From Isoetes taiwanensis (lineage: Eukaryota; Streptophyta; Lycopodiopsida; Isoetales; Isoetaceae), in NCBI GenBank assembly GCA_021234155.1, contig JAJEKV010000008.1, forward strand, positions 16,468,006 through 16,532,005: a stretch of 64,000 bases of DNA, given 5' to 3'. The position numbers and the translations under genes were made by a program. Positions 23,337 through 33,394 of the stretch are shown here, piece by piece. The notes under the pieces are model-generated. The model was not told the origin of the DNA. It did not search any database and worked only from the letters and a program-made list of their open reading frames with translations. The first letter of the stretch is position 1; every line of letters starts with the position of its first letter.

Positions 23337-23364
23337 GCCCAGCAACGCTGGGCACTTTTTCTAG
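23337..23364 (+). other. Helitron 3' terminal hairpin and CTAG end
   Basis: gcccagc (23337-23343), loop aac, gctgggc (23347-23353), then actttttCTAG (23354-23364), followed by T. This is the Helitron transposition stop signal. The same architecture with the same or a similar loop occurs at 36159-36189 (minus) and 51141-51169 (plus). Confidence 0.96.
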
Positions 23365-24093
23365 TATATGATATTAGAGATTTGTCATCAAGTTTTTTTC
23401 TAAGCTCATCAGGGATATGCACAAAAGCTAGGCATCCATATGCCTTCAAATCTTCATAATGAGGAGTTTTCCCAGACCATAGCATTTCTGGAATGATTCC
23501 TTTTGTGGCTAATGATGGCAGCATATTTTGAACATGAACAGCAGTTTTAACTGCTTCATCCCATAGAAAGTTTGGTAACCCTGAGAATTTTATCATGCTA
23601 AGATTGTTCTATTCTTTCTTTCTGCAATACCATTTTGCTGAGGTGAATATCTACATGTAAGCTGCCTCTTAATTCCCTTAGTCTTACAATAGGCTTTAAA
23701 TTCATCTGATATGAATTCTCCTCCTCTATCAGATCTTAAACACTTGACTTTTCTCCCTGTTTGTGTTTCAGCTTCATTTACAAATTGTATGAATACCTCA
23801 AATGCTGCATCCTTTGTCTTTATGCAGTAAACAAAGGTCTTTCTGCTAAAGTCATCAATTAGAGTCATAAAGTATCTTTTTCCTGATAGACTGGTCACGT
23901 TTAATGGGCCACATAGGTCAATATGAATCAGATCTAACAATCCCTTTGCCCTCTTAAGTGATTTCTTGAAGGGTAATCTGTTGTGCTTGCCCAAAATGCA
24001 GCCTGCACACTTAAGCTCCTCATTATCCCTGCTGAAATTAATCATTCCTTTTTTCATGAGCAATTCAATGACTTTTGAGTTCACATGACACAT
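23365..24093 (-). pseudogene. copia integrase, right copy
   Basis: From 24093 a 166-residue open frame carries the zinc finger (H-H upstream, CAGC at 29-32). The DDE core is IHID Asp59, LRSDRGGEF Asp122 and IAERK Glu158, which gives D-35-E spacing. A stop near 23593 ends it. The frame then resumes from 23596 (IKFSGLPNFLWDEAV...DELRKKLDDKSLISY) up to the Helitron junction at 23364. The residues TRKSAQRCW read beyond that point belong to the Helitron. Integrase joins the cDNA to host DNA. Catalytic residues are all present. Confidence 0.92.
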
Positions 24094-24102
24094 CCTATGA
24101 TG

Positions 24103-24327
24103 CTATCTTTTTAATGTTGGATGTCCAAGGAAATTTATGCTAGTTAACATTTGATCATTGCATAGACCAAACAAATTTCCAACCCTTTTTCCAAGAAACA
24201 TAACTTTATTATTAAGAAAAACCTTACATTGCATTTTCTCAAATAGGACCTTGTAACCTAGGTCCACTAATTGAGCAACAGAAATCAGATTCCTTACAAG
24301 ATCTGGCACACAAAGTACATTTTCCAA
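24103..24327 (-). pseudogene. copia protease-integrase linker, right copy
   Basis: 74 open residues, identical in extent to 713-937. ENVLCVPDLVRNLISVAQL is the standard pre-integrase motif that follows copia protease. Stops on either side separate it from protease and integrase. Confidence 0.85.
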
Positions 24328-24394
24328 TTATACTTTTTTTCCTTCTAAATCAAATAACTCAAGTACACCTACATCTTCTATTTCTTGAAGCTCC

Positions 24395-25516
24395 TCATTT
24401 CCTACTTGAACATGTCCCCCTTTTTTTTCCTTTGCAATCTTTCAAAATGCTCGAATTGGCAGCTACTGTTTTTTCAGTTCCAGAATCTAGGATCATGACA
24501 CCATGGTCAATTTTATTTCTAGTCAAAGAATGCATTTCGGAAATTCTTACCTCAGCATCTTCATCATTCTCATCTTCTTCAGTGCTCTTATCTTCAACTA
24601 GATTTACTGTAGGATTTCTTTTAACTGCTTCCTTCCTAGTTTCAAATCCTTTCCTGAATGTTGTACCTTTATCCTTCCTTCTGCCTTTAGGACTTGGGCA
24701 GCTTGCTGCCACATGGCCTTTACCTTCACAATTATAGCACACAATTTCCCTCCCAGCTTTTGGACAGTCTGCTTTGAGGTGACCATAGCCTTGGCAATTA
24801 TAGCATGGCCCTATCTTTTTCTTATCTTTATTTCTTTTATATTTCCCAGCATACAGTACTTCAGAATTTTCATCATCTTCATCATGAAGTCTACATTGCT
24901 CAAATTCTGTTCTTACTATCCTTATAGCATGTTCTTTTGACTTAGCAACATTTCTTACCAAGGTAGCAAGTTGAGTATTGTGTGACACTGCCCTTGATAT
25001 GGCCAAGAGTTGATATTCTTCATTCAAAATAACTCCTGCCCCTTCCAGGTTTGCACATCATGCAGCCTTAACCTCTTCAATTGCTTTTCTAGCACATCGA
25101 TCTGTGATGAGGTTTTTGCCTCATACTCTCTAATCATATACATCCACATTGCTTTGGGAGTCATACCTCTCAGCTTTAACTTGATCACAGGCCCCACTTT
25201 GCAACATATTATTGCCTAAGCTTCCATTATCCTAAGTTTTTCATCCTCCACACTCAAGGTTGAACTTACTGGTGTACTTTCGGTTGCTTCTCCAACAGTG
25301 GAACCTTCACCACTTTAACTAGAGCTAGTTCCCCCTTGACTGGTTGTTCCTGCACTTACAGTCACACCAAGATATTTTGTAGTATTAGAATCAATCAAAT
25401 ACAACAGTTTTTCAATTTCCAAGACTTCTGATACACTGCTTCCAGATCTGGAAGCCTCCATCACCTTTAAACACTTCTATAGAGTTTAAAAGATTAGCAC
25501 CGAATCTAGTAGCCAT
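24395..25516 (-). pseudogene. copia gag and protease, right copy
   Basis: The Gag start codon is read from 25516. The first part (to about 25030) is broken by stops. From 25027 a 210-residue open frame carries two CCHC knuckles at residues 75-88 (CYNCQGYGHLKADC) and 97-110 (CYNCEGKGHVAASC), an acidic linker, and the aspartic protease motif ILDSG at 179-183. Two knuckles instead of one is less usual for copia Gag. Gag packages the RNA in virus-like particles and the protease processes the polyprotein. Confidence 0.88.
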
Positions 25517-25529
25517 GATACTAGCCTGT

Positions 25530-25541
25530 GCTCTGATACCA
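25530..25541 (-). other. primer-binding site (tRNA-iMet)
   Basis: The minus strand reads TGGTATCAGAGC one base inside the 5' LTR, complementary to initiator methionine tRNA. Confidence 0.93.
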
Positions 25542-25542
25542 A

Positions 25543-26221
25543 TGAAGATATTATTCAATTACTAGTTCTATCAATCGAGCTAGTTAGCACAACTTCAAAT
25601 GAACAATATCCAGACTAGTGCAACACCTCAATAAAATATTCTAAACCATTATAAGAATCATAGAGGTTACTATTCATTTGGATATGATTACATCACTGTA
25701 GCAATTCATATCCTAAAGTCTTATTGGTTGCCCCGAGAGCCCAAGCACTCAACAGCACTCACAGCACTTGCCGATTGCACTATCCACCCTAGTCCGCCCT
25801 CCGCATTCATCATTTGCTCTATATACTTATGATCATGGTTTATTGTATTCATTTCGGTAAAATTTGTTTTCTTGGTCTTACTAATTTTCACCTTAGCCCA
25901 AACAATATCCCACAGTCGTTCTCATATTCTCGAGATCAGCTGGGTTTTCTCATATATGAATATCCCACATGCATTTCGTTTATGTTATGACCTCGAACCA
26001 TTGAAGCAAATATAACTCCAAATATTGTCTCACTTCATATGCAACCTTTGAACCTAAATGCAACTGTGTTCTTCAATCTCCAACTGTGCTCTTTATCTTA
26101 ACCAATATGATCATGAAGATCATAGTGTCCTGCAACTTAGATCATATGGTAATCCTTAGATATGAACATTGTGTTAACAACTTCCTTTGAGAATGAATCA
26201 TATAACATGATTATCCCAACA
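25543..26221 (-). repeat. copia 5' LTR of the complete element
   Basis: 679 bp with TG/CA ends and flanked outside by tttcg (26222-26226). It is closest to the left-copy LTR 2266-2941, as expected for a segmental duplicate. Confidence 0.95.
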
Positions 26222-26378
26222 TTTCGGTCCACAATTAAGGACAATTTAAACGATAATGGGGGCAATGTGGCATTTTGAGAATAGATTATTGGTTTGGCAT
26301 TATGAAATAGATGTGATCTCTCATTGTAGCATATAGCTCCATGCTTCACAAACATATGCTATAACGTTGAAGATGTGA

Positions 26379-26507
26379 TTTTTTTTTTTTTTTTTTTTTT
26401 GAAGGTAAGGTTGCTGCTTTTTATTGATATAAAAGTTATATACAAACAACGTATTGTCTAGTACTATAGACTTCCCTCTACATCTTCTCCGAGTGGATAC
26501 TACAGGA
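26379..26507 (-). mobile_element. 5'-truncated poly(A) retro-insertion, right copy
   Basis: Same insertion as 3099-3221, with flanking 10-mers at 26369-26378 and 26508-26517. The poly(A) run is 22 here against 16 in the left copy. It therefore inserted before the duplication. Confidence 0.78.
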
Positions 26508-26594
26508 GAAGGTGTGAAATTTCTCCCCTATTCCATCATATTAACCTTGAGGATGTTTAACGAATTTCTCCCCTATTCCATTATATTGATTCCC

Positions 26595-26890
26595 CTGCGG
26601 TGCTAGTCCCTAGTGATATATCTGTTCACAGCAGGTAAGGCACAAGGCATTAGCAAAGGTTTCTTGTGTATTTTAAAATTGATACACATCCATTACTACC
26701 ACACATGGAAGTTGGCAAAAGAAATGTTCGCAGTGGCCTTGTCTGCGGTGCTAGTCCCTAGTGATATATTTGTTCACAGCAGGTAAGGCACAAGGCATTA
26801 GCAAAGTTTTCTTGTGTATTTCAAGATTGATACACATCCATTACTACCACACATGGAAGTTGGCAAGAGAAATGTTCGCGGCGGCCAAGG
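26595..26890 (+). repeat. 149-bp tandem duplication inside F unit
   Basis: tgcggtgctagtccctagtg recurs at about 26596 and 26745, with the following 140 bp repeated. The left copy (3312-3460) has a single version. The duplication is therefore younger than the segmental duplication. Confidence 0.8.
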
Positions 26891-28352
26891 CCACCGCGAT
26901 AAGTTTCTTGTTGATTTGAATATGCCAATTAAATTCCAGCCCAGTGGTTTTAGTGTTGGAAAGTGAAATGTTCTTGTTGATTTGAATATACCAATTAAAT
27001 TAAATATGCATAAACCTGCAATATTTCATTCTATATTTGTGGACAGGTTTTCTCGCATGGTTGGGCCAAGATTTATGTGGTATAGAAAATCGTATGTTTC
27101 TGCATGTTTGAGGAGCTTATTGGCAATGATGAATGATTAGGGTTTTCGTGAGGCCATTGTGGCCTAGAGGTTCGAATCCTCTGACCCAAAGAGGAAGATT
27201 TCTTTCCTTCCTTATTTGTTTGTTTGTTTTTTTTTTCTATGTCTCTGTCTTGTCATTCCGGCCCAGCGGTTTTAGTGCGTTATGGTAGCAGCAGAAATGA
27301 TTTGGGATCCCACTCCCTGCACTTTAAAATCCATAGCTATTGTGGGAAAATACATAGCTAGCGAGATTTTCCCCGGTTGGGGGTATGAGTGGGCTATATA
27401 TTTCTATCCTGATGGAAAAGAAACCGAAGGCTCTTTGTGTATCTGCATTCACCACACTTTTAAGCGAGAGCACAAATGTGATGGCTTTATTTCAATCAAC
27501 CCTTTTATATTAGAATGGGAAGGCAAGGCATAAGGTGCATAGCCATTTCAGTAGTTCTCTTGAAGCGGGGCCTCAAATGCTGTAGCATGACGGCAATATG
27601 TGATATGTCTTGTATAAATGCATGGGTTTGAGACCATGGTCTTGTAAAAATTGTATGTTTATTACGGCAATGCTCTTTTCAGACTATATATCCATTAGAG
27701 ACCATAGGAAATGTCATGTCCCACCAACACGAAGATCCAGTAGCTTCTCTATCTTCTTTGCCATATCACCATAAGCTATACCATTTAAACTATTGAATGT
27801 TGGATGCTGATTTTTCAACATCTTGCACTTGCAACTTGCCTGATGAGCATGATGATCCCCTACTGATCCAGGAAAATTTTTTAAAATTTTCCACAGGTTA
27901 GTCCTTGCCCATTAAGTTTGAAGCTTCCTCTACGCAAATCAGACTTGCATACGCCAGATTTTCCAAAATGTAGAAATTAGTCATGGATTTAGATAGCAAA
28001 AAATATGAGAATTTTTTATCCACATTAATACAATCTAACCCGAGGTGATGCAAATTGTGTCGTGGGTAACCTTTAGAACCAAAATGAAGTAGGCTATGCA
28101 TAACCAAACCTTAAGCACGGTGAGATATTGTGCAATCCAACAAGGTTGCAAATAAAAAAAATGCAAGAGCATTAACAATTAGGAATCTTACTTGCTATGA
28201 GATGCAACAAGGAATTTGGTCTGAGTTAAACAGCCCCAAAGGCTTATGTGGATCGGACCTCCAAGATTGAAGCACAAGCTGATAAAGGAAAGAAATTAGA
28301 ATAAGCATTTGTGATGACCTCCAACTTCAATTGCAAAAGGGCCAATTGATAG

Positions 28353-28380
28353 ATAAGATAAGATAAGATGAATTTTTACG
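28353..28380 (-). mobile_element. 28-bp LINE/SINE tail replacing target DNA
   Basis: On the minus strand it reads cgtaaaaattcatc followed by (ttatc)n. It replaces 31 bp present in the left copy (4901-4931) and in the sister F unit near 30460. The sequence is the extreme 3' end of the family seen at 54713-54743. It looks like an ultra-short 5'-truncated insertion with a target deletion. Confidence 0.65.
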
Positions 28381-28685
28381 TCCACTAATAATAGAGCAAG
28401 CCTAGCTATTTGAATTTGCTTGAATTTGAAGGGGCCATTGCTGGATCAGATTAATTACACCGAAGAACAAGCGAAAGAAAATAGAAGCAAAATATACATG
28501 TTTGTAATATGTTTCTTTTTTGCTCTTTTATAATAGTCCCTCTTTTAAATTTATTTACTGCATGAAGTCAAATATTCGAATATATGCGTTTCATTTTGTA
28601 AGAAATCTTATAGCAAATTGTTATATCAAGGCCTAGACTTAAAATGGTGACACGATCTTCTCAGACATTGCCAAATATACACCTG

Positions 28686-30790
28686 GGTCCACAATTAAGG
28701 ACGATTTGAACCATAATAGGGGGCAATGTGTCATTTTGAGAATAGATTATGGTTTAGCATTGTGAAATAGATGTGATCTCTCATTGTAGCATATAGCTCC
28801 AATATAGCTCCATGCTTCACAAACATATGCTATAACGTTGAAGATGTGAAATTTCTCCTATATACCATCATATTAACCTTGAGGATGTTTAACGAATTTC
28901 TCCCCTATTATTGATTCCCCTGCGATGCTAGTCTCTAGTGATATATATGTTCACAGCAGCCAAGACACAAGGCATTAGCAAAGTTTTCTTGTGTATTTCA
29001 AGATTGACACACATCCATGACAACCACACATGGAAGTTGGAAATAGAAATATTTGCGGCGGCCAAGGCCGTCACGGTAAATTTCTTGTTGATTTGAATAT
29101 GCCAATAAAATGAAATATGCATAAACCTGCAATATTTCATTCTATATTTGTGGACGGGTTTTCTCGCATGATTGGGCCAAGATTTGTGTGGTGTATTGTA
29201 GAGAAAACGATATGTTTTTGCATGTTGAAGGAGCTTATTTGCAAAGATGGACGATTCGAGTTCTGGTGAGGCCATTGTGGCTTAGAGGTTCGAACCCTCC
29301 GACCCAAAGAAGATTTCTTTCCTTCCTTATTTGTTTTTTTGTTCCTGTGTCTCTTTCTTGTCATTCTGGCCCAACGGTTTTAGTGTGTTAATGGTAGCAG
29401 TAGAAATGATTTGGGATCCCACTCCACGCACTTTAAAATCCATCGCCATTCCGAGGAAATACATAGCTAGCGAGATTTCTACAGTTGGGGGGAAATATGA
29501 GTGGACTATATATTTCTATCCTGATGGAAAAGACACCAAAGACTCTTTATGTGTATCCGCGTTCAACACACTTTTAAGCGAGGGTCAACCCTTTTATATT
29601 AGACTAGGAAGGGAAGGCATAAGATGCATAGCCATTTCAGTAGTTCTCTTGAAGCGGGGCCTCCAATGCTGCAGCATGACGGCAATATGTGATAAGTCTT
29701 GTATAAATGCATGGGTTTGAGACCATGGTCTTGTAAAAATTGTATGTTTATTATGGCAATGCTCTTTTCAGACTATATGTCCATTAGAGACCGTAAGAAA
29801 TGTCATGTCCCACCAATTCGAAGATCCATAAGCTTTTCTATCTTGTTGCAATATCACCATAAGCTATACCATTTAAACTATGGAATGTTGGATGCTAATT
29901 TTTCAACATTTTGCACTTGCAACTCGTCTGATGAGCATGATGATCCCCTCCGATCGGGAAAAAATTTTAAATTTTTCCATAGGTTGAATCCTTGCCCATT
30001 AAATCTGCCGGCTTCCTCTACTGCTTGTGACCAAATCTCACAACTAATCAAACATCGCCCGGACTTTGCAAAACATAGAAATTAGTCGGTGGATTTAGGA
30101 GAATTTTTTTTCCACATTAATACAATCTGAACCCGAGGTGATGCAAGTTGTGTCATGGGTAGCCTTTAGAACCAACATGAAGTAGGTTATGCATAACCAA
30201 ACCTTAAGCATGGTGAGATATTGTGCAATCCAATAAGGTTGCAATTAAATTACAAGATGCAAGAGCATTAACAATTAAGAATCTTACTTGCTATGAGATG
30301 CAATAAGGAATGTGGTCTGAGTTAAATAGCCCCAAAGGCTTATGTGGATCGGAACTCCAAGATTGAAGCACAAGCTGATAAAGGAAAGGAACTAGAATAA
30401 GCATTTGTGATGGCCTCCAAGTTCAATTGCAAAAGGGCCAATCGATTTAGAGACATGGCGTAGACAAAAACTCAAATCATCTCCACTAATAATAGAGCAA
30501 GCCTAGCTGTTTGAATTTGCTTGAATTTGAAGGGGCCATTGCTTGATCAGATTACATGAGAAAGAAAATAGAAGCAAAATATACATGTCTGTAATATGTT
30601 TCTTTTTTGCTCTTTTATAATAGTCCGTCTTTTAAATTTATTTACTGCATGAAGTCAAATATTCAAATATATGCGCTTCATTTTCCTATTTCTGTAGAAT
30701 GTGTAAGAAATCTTATAGCAAATTGTTATATCAAGGCCTAGACTTAAAATGGTGACCCGATCTTCTCAGGCATTGCCAAATATACACCTG
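28686..30790 (+). repeat. F macro-repeat unit 2
   Basis: 2105 bp, the cleanest full unit, with no retro-insertion. A T-arm-like motif is near 29285. It ends at tatacacct just before the next gtccacaattaagg. Open frames within it (for example 29331-29720 and 29699-30085) are scattered, differ between units, and look incidental. Confidence 0.85.
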
Positions 30791-31947
30791 GGTCCACAAT
30801 TAAGGACAATTTGAACCATAATAGGGGGCAATGTGTCATTTTGAGAATAGATTATTGGTTTGGCATTGTGAAATAGATGTGATCTCTCATCGTAGCATAT
30901 AGCTCCATGCTTTGCAAACATATGCTATAACTTTGAAGATGTGAAATTTCTCCCCTATTCCATTATATTGATTCCCTTGCGATGCTAATCTCTAGTGATA
31001 TATATGTTTACAGCAGCCAAGGCAGAAGACATTAGCAAAGTTGTCTTGAGTATTTCAAGATTGACACACATCCATTACTACCACAGATGGAAGTTGGAAA
31101 TAGAAATGTTCGCAGCGGCCAAGGCCGCCACGATAAATTTCTTGTTGATTTGAAAATGCCAATTAAATTCCAGCCAAGCGGAATTAGTGTTGGAAAGAGA
31201 AATGTTCTTGTTGATTTGAATATGCCAATTAAATTAAATATGCATAAACCTGCAATATTTCATTCTATATTTGTGGACGTGTTTTTTCTCATGATTGGGC
31301 CAAGATTTCTACGGTGTATTGTATAGAAAACTTATGTTTTTGCGTGTTTGAGGAGCTTATTGGCAAAGATGGACGGTTCGGGTTCTGGTGAGGCCATTGT
31401 GGCCTAGAGGTTCGAATCCTTCGACCCAAAGAGGAAGATCTTTATTTGTTTTTTTTTTTCATGTGTCTCTGTCTTGTCACTCTGGCCCAGCACTTATAGT
31501 GTGTTAATGGTAGCAGTAGAAATGATTTGGGATCCCACTCCCTGCACTTTAAAATCTATCGCCATTCCGGGGAAATACATAGCTAGCAAGATTTCCACAG
31601 TTGGGGGGGCCATGAATGGACTATATATTTCTATCCTGATGGAAAAAAGACCAAAGACTCATTATGTGTATCCGCGTTCAACACACTTTTAAGCGAGGGC
31701 ACAGATGTGAGGGCTTTGTTCGAATCAACCCTTTTAGATCAGACTGAGAAGGGAAGGCATAAGGTGCATAGCCATTTCAGTAGTTCTCTTGAAGCAGGGC
31801 CTCCAACGTTGCAGCATGACAGTAGTATGTGATACATCTTGTATAAATGCATGAGTCTGAGACCATGGTCTTGTAAAAATTGTATGTTTATTATGCCAAT
31901 GCTCTTTTCAGACCATATGTCCATTAGACACCATAGGAAATGTCATG
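30791..31947 (+). repeat. F macro-repeat unit 3, left half only
   Basis: It matches the first ~1.1 kb of the F unit and then switches at aaatgtcatgtc into a T-run plus gggcaaaatgttaatac. The same switch occurs at 49397 and 51570. F-left is thus a module that can be joined either to F-right or to a T-run and G module. Confidence 0.8.
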
Positions 31948-31973
31948 TCATTTTTTTTGGGCAAAATGTTAAT

Positions 31974-32020
31974 ACTACAAGAAATTTATCGCGGCGGCTG
32001 CCGTGAACATCTCTCTTCCC
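31974..32020 (+). repeat. CACTA-like terminal motif
   Basis: ctacaagaaatttatcgcgg followed by a GC-rich hairpin-like cggctgccg. CACTA (EnSpm) elements commonly begin CACTACAAGAAA; here the first base is not C. The reverse complement of a close relative lies inside every F-left module (gcgataaatttcttgt), so F-left may contain the opposite end of such an element. No second TIR was confirmed. Confidence 0.35.
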
Positions 32021-32207
32021 TATTTGGGACCACAGCAGGATAGATGCGAGCCAATGCTTTGAAATTGAATAGCACCATAGAATAAAATAAGATTGCATTT
32101 TGTGGTTGCAATGTTTTGTTGATGTGGCCTTTGGTACTTCACAAGAAATTGCCACAATCCAAGTTTTGATAAATTAAGAAAGACATGTATTTTATTGTTG
32201 TCCTATT

Positions 32208-32345
32208 TTTGTTGCTGTGGACTTCACATGCAATATATCAAATAGTATTTCTGTTATTGTAGACTGCACATGCAATACATCAATTATTAGTATTTATGTT
32301 ACTGTGGACTGCACATGCAATACATCAATTATGCTGCATCTGCAA
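32208..32345 (+). repeat. ~45-bp minisatellite, three units
   Basis: Three units, each with tgtggact or tgtagact, cacatgcaatacatcaa and an AT-rich spacer. The third degrades after atcaattatgctgc. Confidence 0.78.
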
Positions 32346-32829
32346 AATATTTTGATTCCACTATTTCTCATACACATAGGCATGCACCCTCGGGCTTAAT
32401 TATAGAAATGACAAAAAAAAAATGGTTCTTCTAGACCCAAGAAGGTAATGGCATATAAGTGGAAAAATTACATTAATTTACGACCAAATGAAGAAAATGA
32501 TAGGGACCATTGCTTATAAAGAAAATTCATGATATGGACCGAATTTTGTTCAAAGTACTGCAAGATTCTATTGTAATAAGCCCCATAAGCTGCAAAATAA
32601 GGAAGCTCTCATGGCCAAAAGCACTAAACATATGTGCCACAATCCCAATCATCTGGCTCCCTGTCTGTTCTGGTCTTTTGCTGCAGTGGTCTGTGGTCTG
32701 AGGGCAAAGAAAACTCTGAGGTCAATGGGAAAATGTGCTTTTTAGTAGAAAATATATACCTGCTAACATAAAATGATAATTGATAAAAGCTAAAAAATGG
32801 ACTCAAACACATTAATTAAAAATATATGA

Positions 32830-33045
32830 CCTTACAGATACAGCCCCTTCTCTACTAAGTTCTCTCCATCAACAGCCAAATCAAAAGTAGCTGTAGATAT
32901 TTCACCTCCAAATTGAAATTATAAGAAAAATGTCTGCAAGAACCCATAATACTTGTTGCTTACAGTCTCGACCAGGAAGAAGCGTGTTTCAACATCAGCA
33001 ATGTGACAGTAACCACATGGACAATATGTTCCTAGTTGAATCCTG
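32830..33045 (-). pseudogene. unidentified exon-like fragments
   Basis: On the minus strand, 33042-32964 is open after a gccag acceptor and ends at a gtaagc donor. It encodes a Cys-rich peptide (TYCPCGYCHIADVET). A second open piece, about 32900-32831, encodes GGEISTATFDLAVDGEN and ends at gtaagg. The apparent intron between them is too short to be functional. I do not recognise the protein. It may be gene-fragment capture by a nearby transposon. Confidence 0.3.
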
Positions 33046-33394
33046 GCAAGTATATTTCAGCCCAGATCAACCCACATAAAGGTATCTAGAAAACATGCCA
33101 GCTCCAATGTTTAGGGACTAAATTGCAATACGAGAAACCAAAGAAAAAAAGTCCAAAAGATTAAAAAACTATTTCAACTTCTCCCGTCCTTTAATTTCGA
33201 AGAAGTTTGATCCTCATTTGTAAGGTACTCATATTGCATGAATTACTACCTTGATAAGCATCTTTGCCTGGGAACAAACTCATTCCATGGTTCTAACTTC
33301 AATGCATGCATTATACGCGGCAAGGATAATGCAATCTTTTTCAAAATTGTATCAAACTCTTTAACATATTTATTAGCATTATTATGAACATGCA

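Larger units (their letters stand above)
11830..23364 (+). mobile_element. Autonomous-type Helitron inserted in copia pol
   Basis: 11,535 bp. The 5' end is TCTTTATATATACTAAAGG and the 3' end is a 7-bp stem hairpin followed by actttttCTAG. It sits between A (11829) and T (23365) with no target-site duplication, the Helitron insertion rule. Removing it rejoins the copia integrase reading frame exactly. Inside are a rearranged 5' region (11830-15262), exon-like captured segments, two local tandem duplications, and a Rep/helicase protein (18293-22684) broken by stops and frameshifts. Transposition would be by rolling-circle replication through the HUH nuclease and Pif1-type helicase. Confidence 0.97.
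9072..26221 (-). mobile_element. Complete Ty1/copia element with nested Helitron
   Basis: LTRs at 9072-9745 (674 bp) and 25543-26221 (679 bp) share TG/CA ends. The pentamer tttcg flanks both sides (9067-9071 and 26222-26226), a 5-bp target-site duplication. Minus-strand order is LTR, PBS, gag with two CCHC knuckles, protease, DDE integrase, RT, RNase H, polypurine tract, LTR. This is the copia order, with integrase before RT. The Helitron 11830-23364 splits pol. Removing it restores a continuous frame ...KSLISY-MVGYDTHSKAY across the junction. Without the insert the element is about 5.6 kb. Several frameshifts and stops make it inactive as sequenced. Confidence 0.96.
26227..28685 (+). repeat. 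F macro-repeat unit 1 (right copy)
   Basis: Duplicate of 2947-5254. It is 2.46 kb because it contains the retro-insertion at 26379-26507 and an internal 149-bp tandem duplication at about 26595-26890. It also carries a short tail replacement at 28353-28380. The T-arm-like motif is near 27172. Confidence 0.85.
31948..33385. other. Mostly unidentified segment between F array and LINE
   Basis: No confident gene. It contains a CACTA-like inverted-terminus motif at 31974, a 45-bp minisatellite at 32208-32345, and a coding-like minus-strand stretch at 32830-33045. The rest is AT-rich and featureless. Confidence 0.6.
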
